A DNA stretch of 64,000 nt from the NCBI RefSeq assembly GCF_002025705.1, contig NZ_CP018846.1, positions 62,001-126,000 of the forward strand, given 5' to 3'. Shown here one piece after another: positions 7,165 through 15,028 of the stretch. Each line of letters begins with the position of its first letter. Within the stretch, counting starts at the first letter, position 1. The notes beneath the pieces were generated by a model. That model was given only the letters and a program-made list of their open reading frames with translations. It was not told the origin of the DNA and did no database searches. The DNA is from Pseudomonas putida. Lineage in GTDB: Bacteria > Pseudomonadota > Gammaproteobacteria > Pseudomonadales > Pseudomonadaceae. The translations under genes were made by a program, and so were the position numbers.

Positions 7165-8052
7165 TCAGTTCATTTCTGCGCGAAGCAGCTCAATGCGCTG
7201 ATCCTTTTCAAGCCACAGCTGGTTCACCCAGGCCTGCACGGTCTGCCGGAACTCAGGATCATTCTCGTAATCCCCATCCCATAACGCCGGGTCCAGTTCA
7301 CGCACCTGAATGTCGATAATCACCCGGCTGATGCTGCCATTGAGCAAGGCCCAGAACCCCGGTGCCTGGTTGCCGGGATAGACGATGGTCACGTCCAGCA
7401 GCGCGTCCAGCTGCTCGCCCAGCGCCGCCAGCACGAATGCCACGCCGCCGGCCTTGGGCTTGAGCAGGTAGCGGTAGGGCGATTGCTGCTCGCGCTGCTT
7501 GGCCTCGGTGAAGCGGGTGCCTTCCAGGTAGTTGACCACTGTCACCGGCTGGCGCTTGAACAGCTCGCAGGCGGCCTTGGTGATCTCCAGGTCCTTGCCC
7601 TTTAGCTCTGGGTGCTTTTCGAGGAAGGCCTTGCTGTAGCGCTTCATGAACGGGTAATCCAGGCCCCACCAGGCCAGGCCCAGCAGCGGTACCCAGATCA
7701 GCTCTTTCTTGAGGAAGAACTTGAAGAACGGCGTGCGGCGGTTGAGGCTTTCGATCAGCGCCGGGATGTCGACCCAGGTCTGGTGGTTGCTGACGGCCAG
7801 GTACGAGGTGTCCTTGCGCAGGTTCTCGACGCCGCGGATGTCCCACTGGGTGGGGATGCACAGGGCGAAGATGGCCTTGTCGATTTCCGACCAGGCCTCG
7901 GCGACCCACATCACCGCAGCGGAGGAGTAGTCACGGCCGCGGCCCGGCAAGACCAGCTTGAGCAGGGCAAAGATCAACAGCGGGCAGATCATCACCACGG
8001 TGTTGAGCAGCAGCAGGGTGGTCGTAAGAATGCCGGTAAACAGGCGACGCAT
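7165..8052 (-). CDS. PlsC-type acyltransferase (YihG-like)
   Basis: A 295-residue 1-acyl-glycerol-3-phosphate acyltransferase-family protein. An N-terminal hydrophobic region (about 5-35) anchors it in the inner membrane. The catalytic NHQTWVD (HX4D) box is near residue 89. It is followed by FFLKKELIWVPLLG and, near 173, the EGTRF box that binds the glycerol-phosphate substrate. The overall sequence is closest to the YihG branch. It probably adjusts fatty acids of phosphatidic acid, but the specificity is inferred. It is a single gene, divergent from the PF05618 protein. Confidence 0.82.
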   Translation of the reverse strand: MRRLFTGILTTTLLLLNTVVMICPLLIFALLKLVLPGRGRDYSSAAVMWVAEAWSEIDKAIFALCIPTQWDIRGVENLRKDTSYLAVSNHQTWVDIPALIESLNRRTPFFKFFLKKELIWVPLLGLAWWGLDYPFMKRYSKAFLEKHPELKGKDLEITKAACELFKRQPVTVVNYLEGTRFTEAKQREQQSPYRYLLKPKAGGVAFVLAALGEQLDALLDVTIVYPGNQAPGFWALLNGSISRVIIDIQVRELDPALWDGDYENDPEFRQTVQAWVNQLWLEKDQRIELLRAEMN

Positions 8053-8234
8053 AAGGAAACTCTTGTTGTGGGAAATTAGCAGGGCGCAATGATAAGCAGC
8101 GCCGCGGTCTACGCCAAATGTCCAATGCCCGACGGCGGGGACAAATGTTTCACAACATGTTGGTTAGGCTTGTGACAGCGAACCTATCCTGCCATTGCAG
8201 TCTAAGCACTGACTCTTCTCAAGGAAGCCTGCCT

Positions 8235-8735
8235 GTGAAATCCCTGCTTGCCCTGTTATCGCTGTTGGCGCTGCCGGTCATGGCCGCCGAACCCACGCTC
8301 TATGGCCGTTACGAGAACATCAAGCTGCCCGAGCTTGGCCAGACCCTGAAAGCCAAGCTGGATACCGGTGCCTGGACCGCCTCGCTGTCGGCCAAGGACA
8401 TCGAGTTGTTCACCCGCGATGGCGAGGAGTGGGTACGTTTCCGCCTGGCGACCAAGGACTCCGACGGCAAGGTCTATGAGCACCAGGTCTCGCGCATCAG
8501 CAAGATCAAGGGCCGTGCCGATGAGGAGGATGAGGGTGATGCACCGGAAATCTCCAAGCGGCCGGTGGTCGACCTGGAGATGTGCCTGGGGGGTGTGAAA
8601 CGCACCATGGAGGTCAACCTGGTGGACCGCAGCCACTTCAATTACCCGCTGCTGGTGGGCTCCAAGGCGCTGCGCGAGTTCAAGGCGGCGGTCAACCCGG
8701 CCAAGAAGTTTACTGCTGGCAAGCCTGACTGCTGA
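8235..8735 (+). CDS. Retropepsin-like protein of PF05618 (often annotated ATP-dependent zinc protease)
   Basis: A 166-residue protein with a signal peptide (KSLLALLSLLALPVMA, cleavage about residue 17). The core KAKLDTGAWTASLSA (about 36-50) carries the Asp-Thr-Gly typical of retropepsin-fold aspartic peptidases. The end PLLVGSKALREF with NPAKKF matches PF05618, whose members are linked to RimK-type ligases. I place the start at a GTG because AAGGAAG lies upstream and the signal peptide then begins correctly. Longer in-frame starts would bury it. Predicted periplasmic; the substrate is unknown. Confidence 0.78.
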   Translation: MKSLLALLSLLALPVMAAEPTLYGRYENIKLPELGQTLKAKLDTGAWTASLSAKDIELFTRDGEEWVRFRLATKDSDGKVYEHQVSRISKIKGRADEEDEGDAPEISKRPVVDLEMCLGGVKRTMEVNLVDRSHFNYPLLVGSKALREFKAAVNPAKKFTAGKPDC

Positions 8736-8762
8736 TTCCGAAATCAGACTAGGCCTGCTTTT

Positions 8763-8879
8763 TGTGGGAGCGGCCTTGTGTCGCGAAAGGGCCGCAAAGC
8801 GGCCCCGGCGATCCATGCGGCGAAGCTGAGATCCTGGGGCCGCTGCGCAGCCCTTTCGCGACACAAGGCCGCTCCTACA
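8763..8879. repeat. REPIN
   Basis: Inverted REPs with TGTGGGAGCGGCC at the left edge and its complement at the right edge. The inner arms are GCGGCCCC and GGGGCCGC. Confidence 0.85.
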
Positions 8880-8894
8880 CGGATTGCGTATGTA

Positions 8895-9518
8895 TCAGGC
8901 CAGCGGGGCAGTCGCGACCATCGACGGTCGCTGGCTCACCTGGGCATACCACGCCGCCAGCCCAGGCTGGCGCTCACGCCAGCCGAAATGCGGCTGACGC
9001 AGGTCCAGATACCCCAGCGCACAGGCCACGCCAATCGCGGCGAGATCGAACCCTGACGCCAGCTCTGCCAGATGTTCCTGCTCAAGGTTGGCCAGGCTAC
9101 GGCGGATCTTGTCGGTCTGCGCTTCAAGCCAGCCATCCCAGCGCTTTTCTTCAGGCCGCAGGAAGCTCTCGTAGCGGCTGGACACCGCCGCATCCATAAT
9201 CGCATCGGCCTGCGAAACCAGCGTCATGCGCCGCCAGCGCGCCGAGCCCTCGCGCGGCAGCAGTGGCAGGCCGACGTGTTGCAGGTCGAGGTACTCGCAG
9301 ATCACCCGGCTGTCGTGCAGCACGGTGCCGTCATCCAGGCGCAGGGCCGGGATCTTGCCGATCGGGTTGCCCTGGTTGAGCTGCTCGTCGCCGTTCACCG
9401 GGCTGATGTTCACCGGTTGCAGGCTCACGCGCTGCAGCTGGCCGGTCTCGTGCAGAACCACCATGACCTTGCGCACGAAGGGCGACAGTGGCGAGTGGAA
9501 CAGGGTCATCGTGCTCAT
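8895..9518 (-). CDS. Glutathione S-transferase family protein
   Basis: A 207-residue GST. The N-terminal thioredoxin-fold domain shows the active-site start [15 protein letters not shown]. It is followed by the cis-proline region [14 protein letters not shown] (about 51-64) and the glutathione-binding [10 protein letters not shown] (about 69-78). The C-terminal domain is helical. The physiological substrate is not evident. The ATG is three bases after the msrA stop, so the two form an operon linked to thiol and oxidative-stress chemistry. Confidence 0.85.
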   Translation of the reverse strand: MSTMTLFHSPLSPFVRKVMVVLHETGQLQRVSLQPVNISPVNGDEQLNQGNPIGKIPALRLDDGTVLHDSRVICEYLDLQHVGLPLLPREGSARWRRMTLVSQADAIMDAAVSSRYESFLRPEEKRWDGWLEAQTDKIRRSLANLEQEHLAELASGFDLAAIGVACALGYLDLRQPHFGWRERQPGLAAWYAQVSQRPSMVATAPLA

Positions 9519-9521
9519 GGT

Positions 9522-10190
<669 letters not shown>

Positions 10191-10223
10191 GGCCGTTCCT
10201 CTGTATGTCAGTTGAATAGGGGT

Positions 10224-10290
10224 GGCCGCATCGCGGATAAATCCGCTCCTACAGGGACCGTGTGGGAGCGGGTTCACCCGCGAAAGGGCC
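10224..10290. repeat. REPIN, compact
   Basis: Two inverted REPs (GGCCGCATCGCGGATAAATC and GGTTCACCCGCGAAAGGGCC) separated by only about ten bases, upstream of msrA. Confidence 0.75.
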
Positions 10291-10327
10291 CGAATGGGAT
10301 CTAGTGTGCCCGACCTTTAAGCGGCTG

Positions 10328-13012
10328 TCAGGCCATTGGACCGCGCGGGTAGCGCTTGAGTTTTTCTTCGAGCTCGCGGCCCGGGATTGGCCGGTCGAAC
10401 AGGTAACCCTGGCCGACGTCGCAGCGGTGCCGGCGCAGGAACGCCAGTTGCTCAGGCGTCTCGATGCCTTCGGCCACCACCTTGAGCTTGAGGTTGTGGG
10501 CCATGGCTACCACCGCCGAGGTGATTTCCATGTCGTCCTGGTTATCGGGGATCTCGTTGATGAAGCTGCGGTCGATCTTGATGATGTCGATCGGGAACTT
10601 CTTCAGGTAGCTCAACGACGAATAACCCGTGCCGAAGTCGTCCATGGCCAGGGTCAGGCCCAGGGCCTTGAGCTCGTCGAGCTGGCGGTGGGTGTCTTCG
10701 GTGGCTTCCAGCAGCAGACCTTCAGTCAGCTCCAGCTCCAGCAGGTGCGCGGGCAGGCCTTCTTCCTTGAGGATCGAGCCGATCGAGGCCACCAGGTCGG
10801 GGTCGGAGAACTGCTTGGGCGACAGGTTGATGGCCACGTGCAGGCAGCCCATGCCGGCTTGCTGCAACTGTTGGCTCATGCGGCACGACTGGCGCACCAC
10901 CCACTTGCCGATGGGGATGATCAGGCCGGTTTCTTCGGCCACGCTGATGAACTGGTCCGGGCGGATCATGCCGCGCTCGGGGTGGTTCCAGCGCAGCAGG
11001 GCTTCCAGGCCCAGCAGGCGGCCGCTGCGCAGGCACAGCTTGGGCTGGTAGAACACCTCCAGCTCGTTCTGGGTCAAGGCGCGGCGCAGGTTGTTCTCGA
11101 CGAACAGCTTGTAGCTGGCTTCGGCGTTGAGCACTTCGGTAAACACCTGCACCTGGTGCTTGCCGTTGGCCTTGGCCTTGTGCAGGGCCAGGCCTGCGTT
11201 CTTCATCAGGGTGGTCGGGTCGCTGCCGTGCAACGGCGCGCAAGCCAGGCCTACCGAGGCGGTGACGTTGATCAGCTGGTTGTCGACGAACATCGGCTTG
11301 TCGAGGGTGCGCAGCAACTGCAGGGCAACACCCTGGCCGTCTTCCAGGCTGGTGTCATCGAGCAGCACGGCAAACTCGTTGCTGGCGAAACGGGCGAGCA
11401 CGCCGTTGACGCTCAGGCTGTTGCGCAGGCGCCGGGCCAGGCTGATCAGCAGCTTGTCGCCGGTCTGATGGCCGAGGCTGTCGTTGATGCGCTTGAAGTT
11501 GTCGATGTCCACCAGCAGCAGGCAGATCGGGTTCTCGCTGTCACGGGCGAAGCGTTCGTCGAGCTTGCGGATGAACGCCGGGCGGTTGCCCAGGTTGGTC
11601 AGGTTGTCGGTGTAGGCCAGGCGCTCGATGCGTTGCTGGGCCAGCTTGGTCTGGGTGACGTCTTCGTAGATGCCGATGTAATGGGTCAACTCACGGTTGT
11701 CGCCGTACACCTTGGAGATCGACAGTTGGCCCCAGTAGGGCTCGAGGTTTTTGCGCCGGCTCTTGAATTCGCCCTGCCAGCTGTTGCCCATGGCCAGGCT
11801 CGACGGCGAGTCGAACAGCAGCTCGCTGAGGTTTTCCAGGGCTGGCAGCTCGGCCAGATGGTGGCCCTGGACTTCCTCGGTGCTGTACTGGGTGATCGCC
11901 GTGAAGCTTGGGTTGACGTACTCCACCACGCCGTCGCGGTTGACCAGCAGGAAGGCGCTGGCGCTTTGCTCCACTGCCCGCTGGAACAGGTGCAGGGCGC
12001 TGGCGGCGGTACGCCGGTTGTGGTTGGTGATGACTTGGGCGAACTGGTCGGCCAGCTCGCCGGCAAAGGCGATTTCATCCGACTGCCAGGCACGCGGCTG
12101 GCCGGTCTGCTCCAGGCACAATACGCCGATTACCTGGCCATCGACGCGGATGCTGGCGTCGAGCATGGCGTTGTTGTCGGCATACAGGCTCTCGGCCAGC
12201 TCACGGGTCCGAGGGTCGTGGTTGGCGTTGTGCGCGTCGATGGCACGGCTGGCGTGCAGGGCTTCCAGGTAGTCGGGGAAGCGGCTGGCATCGATCGGCT
12301 CGGGCAGGCGGTGCGCCTGCTCGTTGCGCAGCCAGGCACTGATCGGCTCCAGGCGCTGCTCTTCCAGGTGCCAGATGCTGGCGCTGTCGACCTTGTAGAT
12401 TTCGCAGGCGCTGCGGGTAATCAGCTGGGCGGCTTCGATCAGCGAGTTCTCGGCACTGTAGCGCTGGCGGGCCAGGCGCAGGATCAGGTCCTGCTGGGCG
12501 CGCACGCGCTCCAGATGCTCAAGCTGTTCCTGCTGGGCACGTTGATTGATCTGCAGGGCCAGTTGCAGGCGGTTGTTGCGCGATTCCAGGTCGTTGGTGT
12601 CGAGGTCGCTGTCGACTTCGTCGTCGAGCACCGTCAGGAACCCGCGCAGCTGCTGGCGGTTGTGCTGCTTGAACGCCTCGCCGGCTTCCAGCAGGCGCAG
12701 GGCGCGCGACTGGGTGTGCAGGGTGTAGCGCACGCGGTAGTAGCCACGGTTGCTCAGTTGCAGCTGGATTTCATCGTGCAGCCGGTAGCGTGCCTCGGGC
12801 TCCATGAGGCTGGCATAGGGCGAGTCGATCAGTGCGCACAGCTCGGAAGCGGGCAGGCCGAACTGGCGATCGCAGGCCGGGTCCAGGTAGAGCATCGCCC
12901 AGCTGGCTTCGTTCAGCCTTTCGAAACGCAGCATGCCGAGCCGCGAGGGCACGGGAAGCTGCGTGACGACCTCGGCCGCCACACGGCTGGCGGCATCGGG
13001 TTGGCTTTTCAT
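10328..13012 (-). CDS. PAS-GAF-PAS-GGDEF-EAL signalling protein, probable c-di-GMP phosphodiesterase
   Basis: An 894-residue cytosolic multidomain protein. It has a PAS-like N-terminus (about 25-110), a coiled segment (about 145-180), GAF (about 185-330), PAS with PAC (about 340-455), GGDEF (about 465-625) and EAL (about 645-885). The GGDEF signature is degenerate (ASNEF at 543-547), so cyclase activity is unlikely. The EAL domain is complete, with EALLRW at 670, NLSPKQF, ELTE, MDDFGTGYSSL and VAEGIET. It should therefore degrade c-di-GMP, perhaps tuned by GTP bound to the degenerate GGDEF domain. The Met at 13012 is preferred because the longer frame has no ribosome site. It is a single gene downstream of nothing obvious. 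Confidence 0.88.
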   Translation of the reverse strand: MKSQPDAASRVAAEVVTQLPVPSRLGMLRFERLNEASWAMLYLDPACDRQFGLPASELCALIDSPYASLMEPEARYRLHDEIQLQLSNRGYYRVRYTLHTQSRALRLLEAGEAFKQHNRQQLRGFLTVLDDEVDSDLDTNDLESRNNRLQLALQINQRAQQEQLEHLERVRAQQDLILRLARQRYSAENSLIEAAQLITRSACEIYKVDSASIWHLEEQRLEPISAWLRNEQAHRLPEPIDASRFPDYLEALHASRAIDAHNANHDPRTRELAESLYADNNAMLDASIRVDGQVIGVLCLEQTGQPRAWQSDEIAFAGELADQFAQVITNHNRRTAASALHLFQRAVEQSASAFLLVNRDGVVEYVNPSFTAITQYSTEEVQGHHLAELPALENLSELLFDSPSSLAMGNSWQGEFKSRRKNLEPYWGQLSISKVYGDNRELTHYIGIYEDVTQTKLAQQRIERLAYTDNLTNLGNRPAFIRKLDERFARDSENPICLLLVDIDNFKRINDSLGHQTGDKLLISLARRLRNSLSVNGVLARFASNEFAVLLDDTSLEDGQGVALQLLRTLDKPMFVDNQLINVTASVGLACAPLHGSDPTTLMKNAGLALHKAKANGKHQVQVFTEVLNAEASYKLFVENNLRRALTQNELEVFYQPKLCLRSGRLLGLEALLRWNHPERGMIRPDQFISVAEETGLIIPIGKWVVRQSCRMSQQLQQAGMGCLHVAINLSPKQFSDPDLVASIGSILKEEGLPAHLLELELTEGLLLEATEDTHRQLDELKALGLTLAMDDFGTGYSSLSYLKKFPIDIIKIDRSFINEIPDNQDDMEITSAVVAMAHNLKLKVVAEGIETPEQLAFLRRHRCDVGQGYLFDRPIPGRELEEKLKRYPRGPMA

Positions 13013-13162
13013 CGAAGACTCGCTTGAAGGGGGACGCGGCCTGGTCGGCGGCGCATCTGGCAAGGTTGCATCATGTCCCTGAGGCTGGCAAGCGGCCATG
13101 AGGGCTGTCATGTATATGTTTTCGGCCGCCGGGCTGAAATCCTTAGTTCGGCTTTAGAATTT

Positions 13163-13267
13163 GGGGCCGCTTTGCGGCCCTTTCGCGACGCAAGGCCGCT
13201 CCCACAGGCATGCGCGATTACCTGTGGGAGCGGCCTTGTGTCGCGAAAGGAGGGCGAAGCCCTCCCA
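13163..13267. repeat. REPIN
   Basis: Inverted REPs beginning GGGGCCGCTTTGCGGCCC. The right arm ends in a drifted GAGGGCGAAGCCCTCCC hairpin. Confidence 0.8.
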
Positions 13268-13280
13268 GCTTTCTCAAGGC

Positions 13281-13306
13281 AAAAAAAGCCCCGCCAATCG
13301 ACGGGG
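13281..13306 (-). terminator. Terminator of aceEF
   Basis: On the minus strand, CCCCGT and ACGGGG-type arms pair around CGATTGG and are followed by a run of seven T. It lies about 70 bases after the aceF stop. Confidence 0.8.
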
Positions 13307-13339
13307 TTGAGGTACGAGCGTGGCAGCTCGAAAAGGGTA

Positions 13340-13363
13340 CCTGCCTCCCCGAGGGGAGGCAGG
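13340..13363. other. Perfect 11-bp hairpin after aceF
   Basis: CCTGCCTCCCC is followed after two bases by its exact reverse complement. It sits 11 bases past the aceF stop and upstream of the terminator. It may protect the aceEF mRNA 3' end. It has no T run, so it is not a terminator by itself. Confidence 0.55.
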
Positions 13364-13374
13364 CTGGCTGCGTG

Positions 13375-15015
13375 TTACAGCAGCATGGTGCGGATGTCGC
13401 CCAGCACGTCGCCCAGGCGCTTGGTGAAGCGCGCGGCGGCAGCGCCGTTGATCACACGGTGATCGTAGGACAGCGACAGTGGCAGCATCAGCTTCGGCTG
13501 GAAGGCCTTGCCATCCCAGACTGGCTGCATGGTCGCCTTGGAGACGCCCAGGATCGCCACTTCCGGCGCGTTGACGATCGGCGTGAAGCCGGTGCCGCCA
13601 ATGTGGCCGAGGCTGGAGATGGTGAAGCAGGCACCTTGCATGTCGTCGGCCGACAGCTTCTTGGTGCGCGCCTTCTCGGCCAGTGCAGCGGCTTCGGCAG
13701 CCAGTTGCAGCAGGCTCTTCTGGTCGACGTTCTTGATCACAGGGACCAGCAGGCCGTCCGGGGTGTCCACGGCGAAGCCGATGTGCACGTACTTCTTGCG
13801 GATGATGGCCTTGCCGCTTGGCGCCAGCGAGCTGTTGAAGTCCGGCAGTTCCTTGAGCAGGAAGGCGCAGGCCTTGAGCAGCAGTGGCAGCACGGTCAGC
13901 TTGACGCCAGCCTTCTCGGCCACGGCCTTCTGCGCAACGCGGAAGGCTTCCAGCTCGGTGATGTCGGCGGAGTCGAACTGGGTCACGTGCGGCACGTTCA
14001 GCCAGCTGCGGTGCAGGTTGGTGGCACCGACCTGCATCAGGCGGGTCAGGGCCACTTCTTCCACTTCACCGAACTTGCTGAAGTCCACGGCAGGGATCGG
14101 CGGGATGCCAGCGCCACCGGTTGCGCCGGCGGCTGCCGGGGCTTCCTTGGCCTTTTGCATCATCGCCTTGACGTAGACCTGCACGTCTTCTTTCAGGATG
14201 CGGCCGTGCGGACCGGTGGCGGCAACTGCGCCCAGGTCGACACCGAATTCACGGGCCAGCTGGCGAACCGCCGGGCCGGCGTGAACCTTGGCATTGCTGC
14301 CAGCAGCCGGGGCGGTAGCGACCGGAGCCGGGGCAGCAGCCGGGGCAGCGGCGGCAGGCGCGGCAGCTGGAGCAGCTTCGGCCTTGGCTGGTGCTGCAGC
14401 GGCTGGCGCCGGAGCGGCAGCAGGGGCAGCGCCCGCGACCTTGAGCTTGAAGATCAGGTCGCCAGTGCCAACTTCATCTTCCAGCTTGCACAGGACTTCT
14501 TCGACCACGCCGGCAGCCGGCGACGGGATTTCCATGGAGGCCTTGTCGGACTCCAGGGTAATCAGCGACTGGTCGGCTTCGACGGTGTCGCCGACCTTGA
14601 CCAGCACTTCGATGATCTTGGCCTTGCCCGACGAACCGATGTCCGGCACGTGGATGTCCTGCACGCTGGCGGCAGCCGGAGCTGCTGCCGGAGCAGGGGC
14701 CGCTTCGGCGGCCGGAGCAGGCGCAGCAGCTGGAGCCGGAGCTGCGGCGGCGGCCGGGGCCTCAGGGGCCGCAGCAGCGGCGCCCTCGGCTTCCAGGACC
14801 AGCAGCTCGTCGCCTTCTTTCAGGCGGTCGCCCAGCTTGACCTTCAGTTCCTTGATCACACCGGCCTTGGGCGCCGGGATCTCCATGGAGGCCTTGTCGG
14901 ACTCCAGGGTCAGCAGGCTCTGGTCAGCCTCGATACGATCACCGACCTTGACGAACAGCTCGATGATTTCACCTTCACCGCTGCCGATGTCAGGTACGCG
15001 AATGAGTTCGCTCAC
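13375..15015 (-). CDS. aceF: Pyruvate dehydrogenase E2, dihydrolipoyllysine-residue acetyltransferase
   Basis: A 546-residue E2 core subunit of pyruvate dehydrogenase, which transfers acetyl groups to CoA. Two lipoyl domains (about 4-75 and 118-190) each carry the lipoylated Lys in LESDKASMEIP. They are joined by long Ala/Pro-rich linkers. An E1/E3-binding domain (about 243-280, AVRQLAREFGVDL) follows, then the catalytic domain with the active-site DHRVINGA near 521-528. It starts 13 bases after the aceE stop, so the two form one operon. Two lipoyl domains match P. aeruginosa-type E2, where E. coli has three. Confidence 0.97.
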   Translation of the reverse strand: MSELIRVPDIGSGEGEIIELFVKVGDRIEADQSLLTLESDKASMEIPAPKAGVIKELKVKLGDRLKEGDELLVLEAEGAAAAAPEAPAAAAAPAPAAAPAPAAEAAPAPAAAPAAASVQDIHVPDIGSSGKAKIIEVLVKVGDTVEADQSLITLESDKASMEIPSPAAGVVEEVLCKLEDEVGTGDLIFKLKVAGAAPAAAPAPAAAAPAKAEAAPAAAPAAAAPAAAPAPVATAPAAGSNAKVHAGPAVRQLAREFGVDLGAVAATGPHGRILKEDVQVYVKAMMQKAKEAPAAAGATGGAGIPPIPAVDFSKFGEVEEVALTRLMQVGATNLHRSWLNVPHVTQFDSADITELEAFRVAQKAVAEKAGVKLTVLPLLLKACAFLLKELPDFNSSLAPSGKAIIRKKYVHIGFAVDTPDGLLVPVIKNVDQKSLLQLAAEAAALAEKARTKKLSADDMQGACFTISSLGHIGGTGFTPIVNAPEVAILGVSKATMQPVWDGKAFQPKLMLPLSLSYDHRVINGAAAARFTKRLGDVLGDIRTMLL

Positions 15016-15028
15016 TTAAAAATACTCC

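Noticed and set aside
8118..8234. Longer start for the PF05618 protein
   Set aside because: It would bury the signal peptide and has no ribosome site; the GTG at 8235 is better.
10262..13027. 921-codon plus-strand open frame
   Set aside because: It is exactly antisense to the PAS-GAF-GGDEF-EAL gene, begins in REP sequence, and has the H/Q/V/L-rich composition typical of antisense frames in GC-rich genes.
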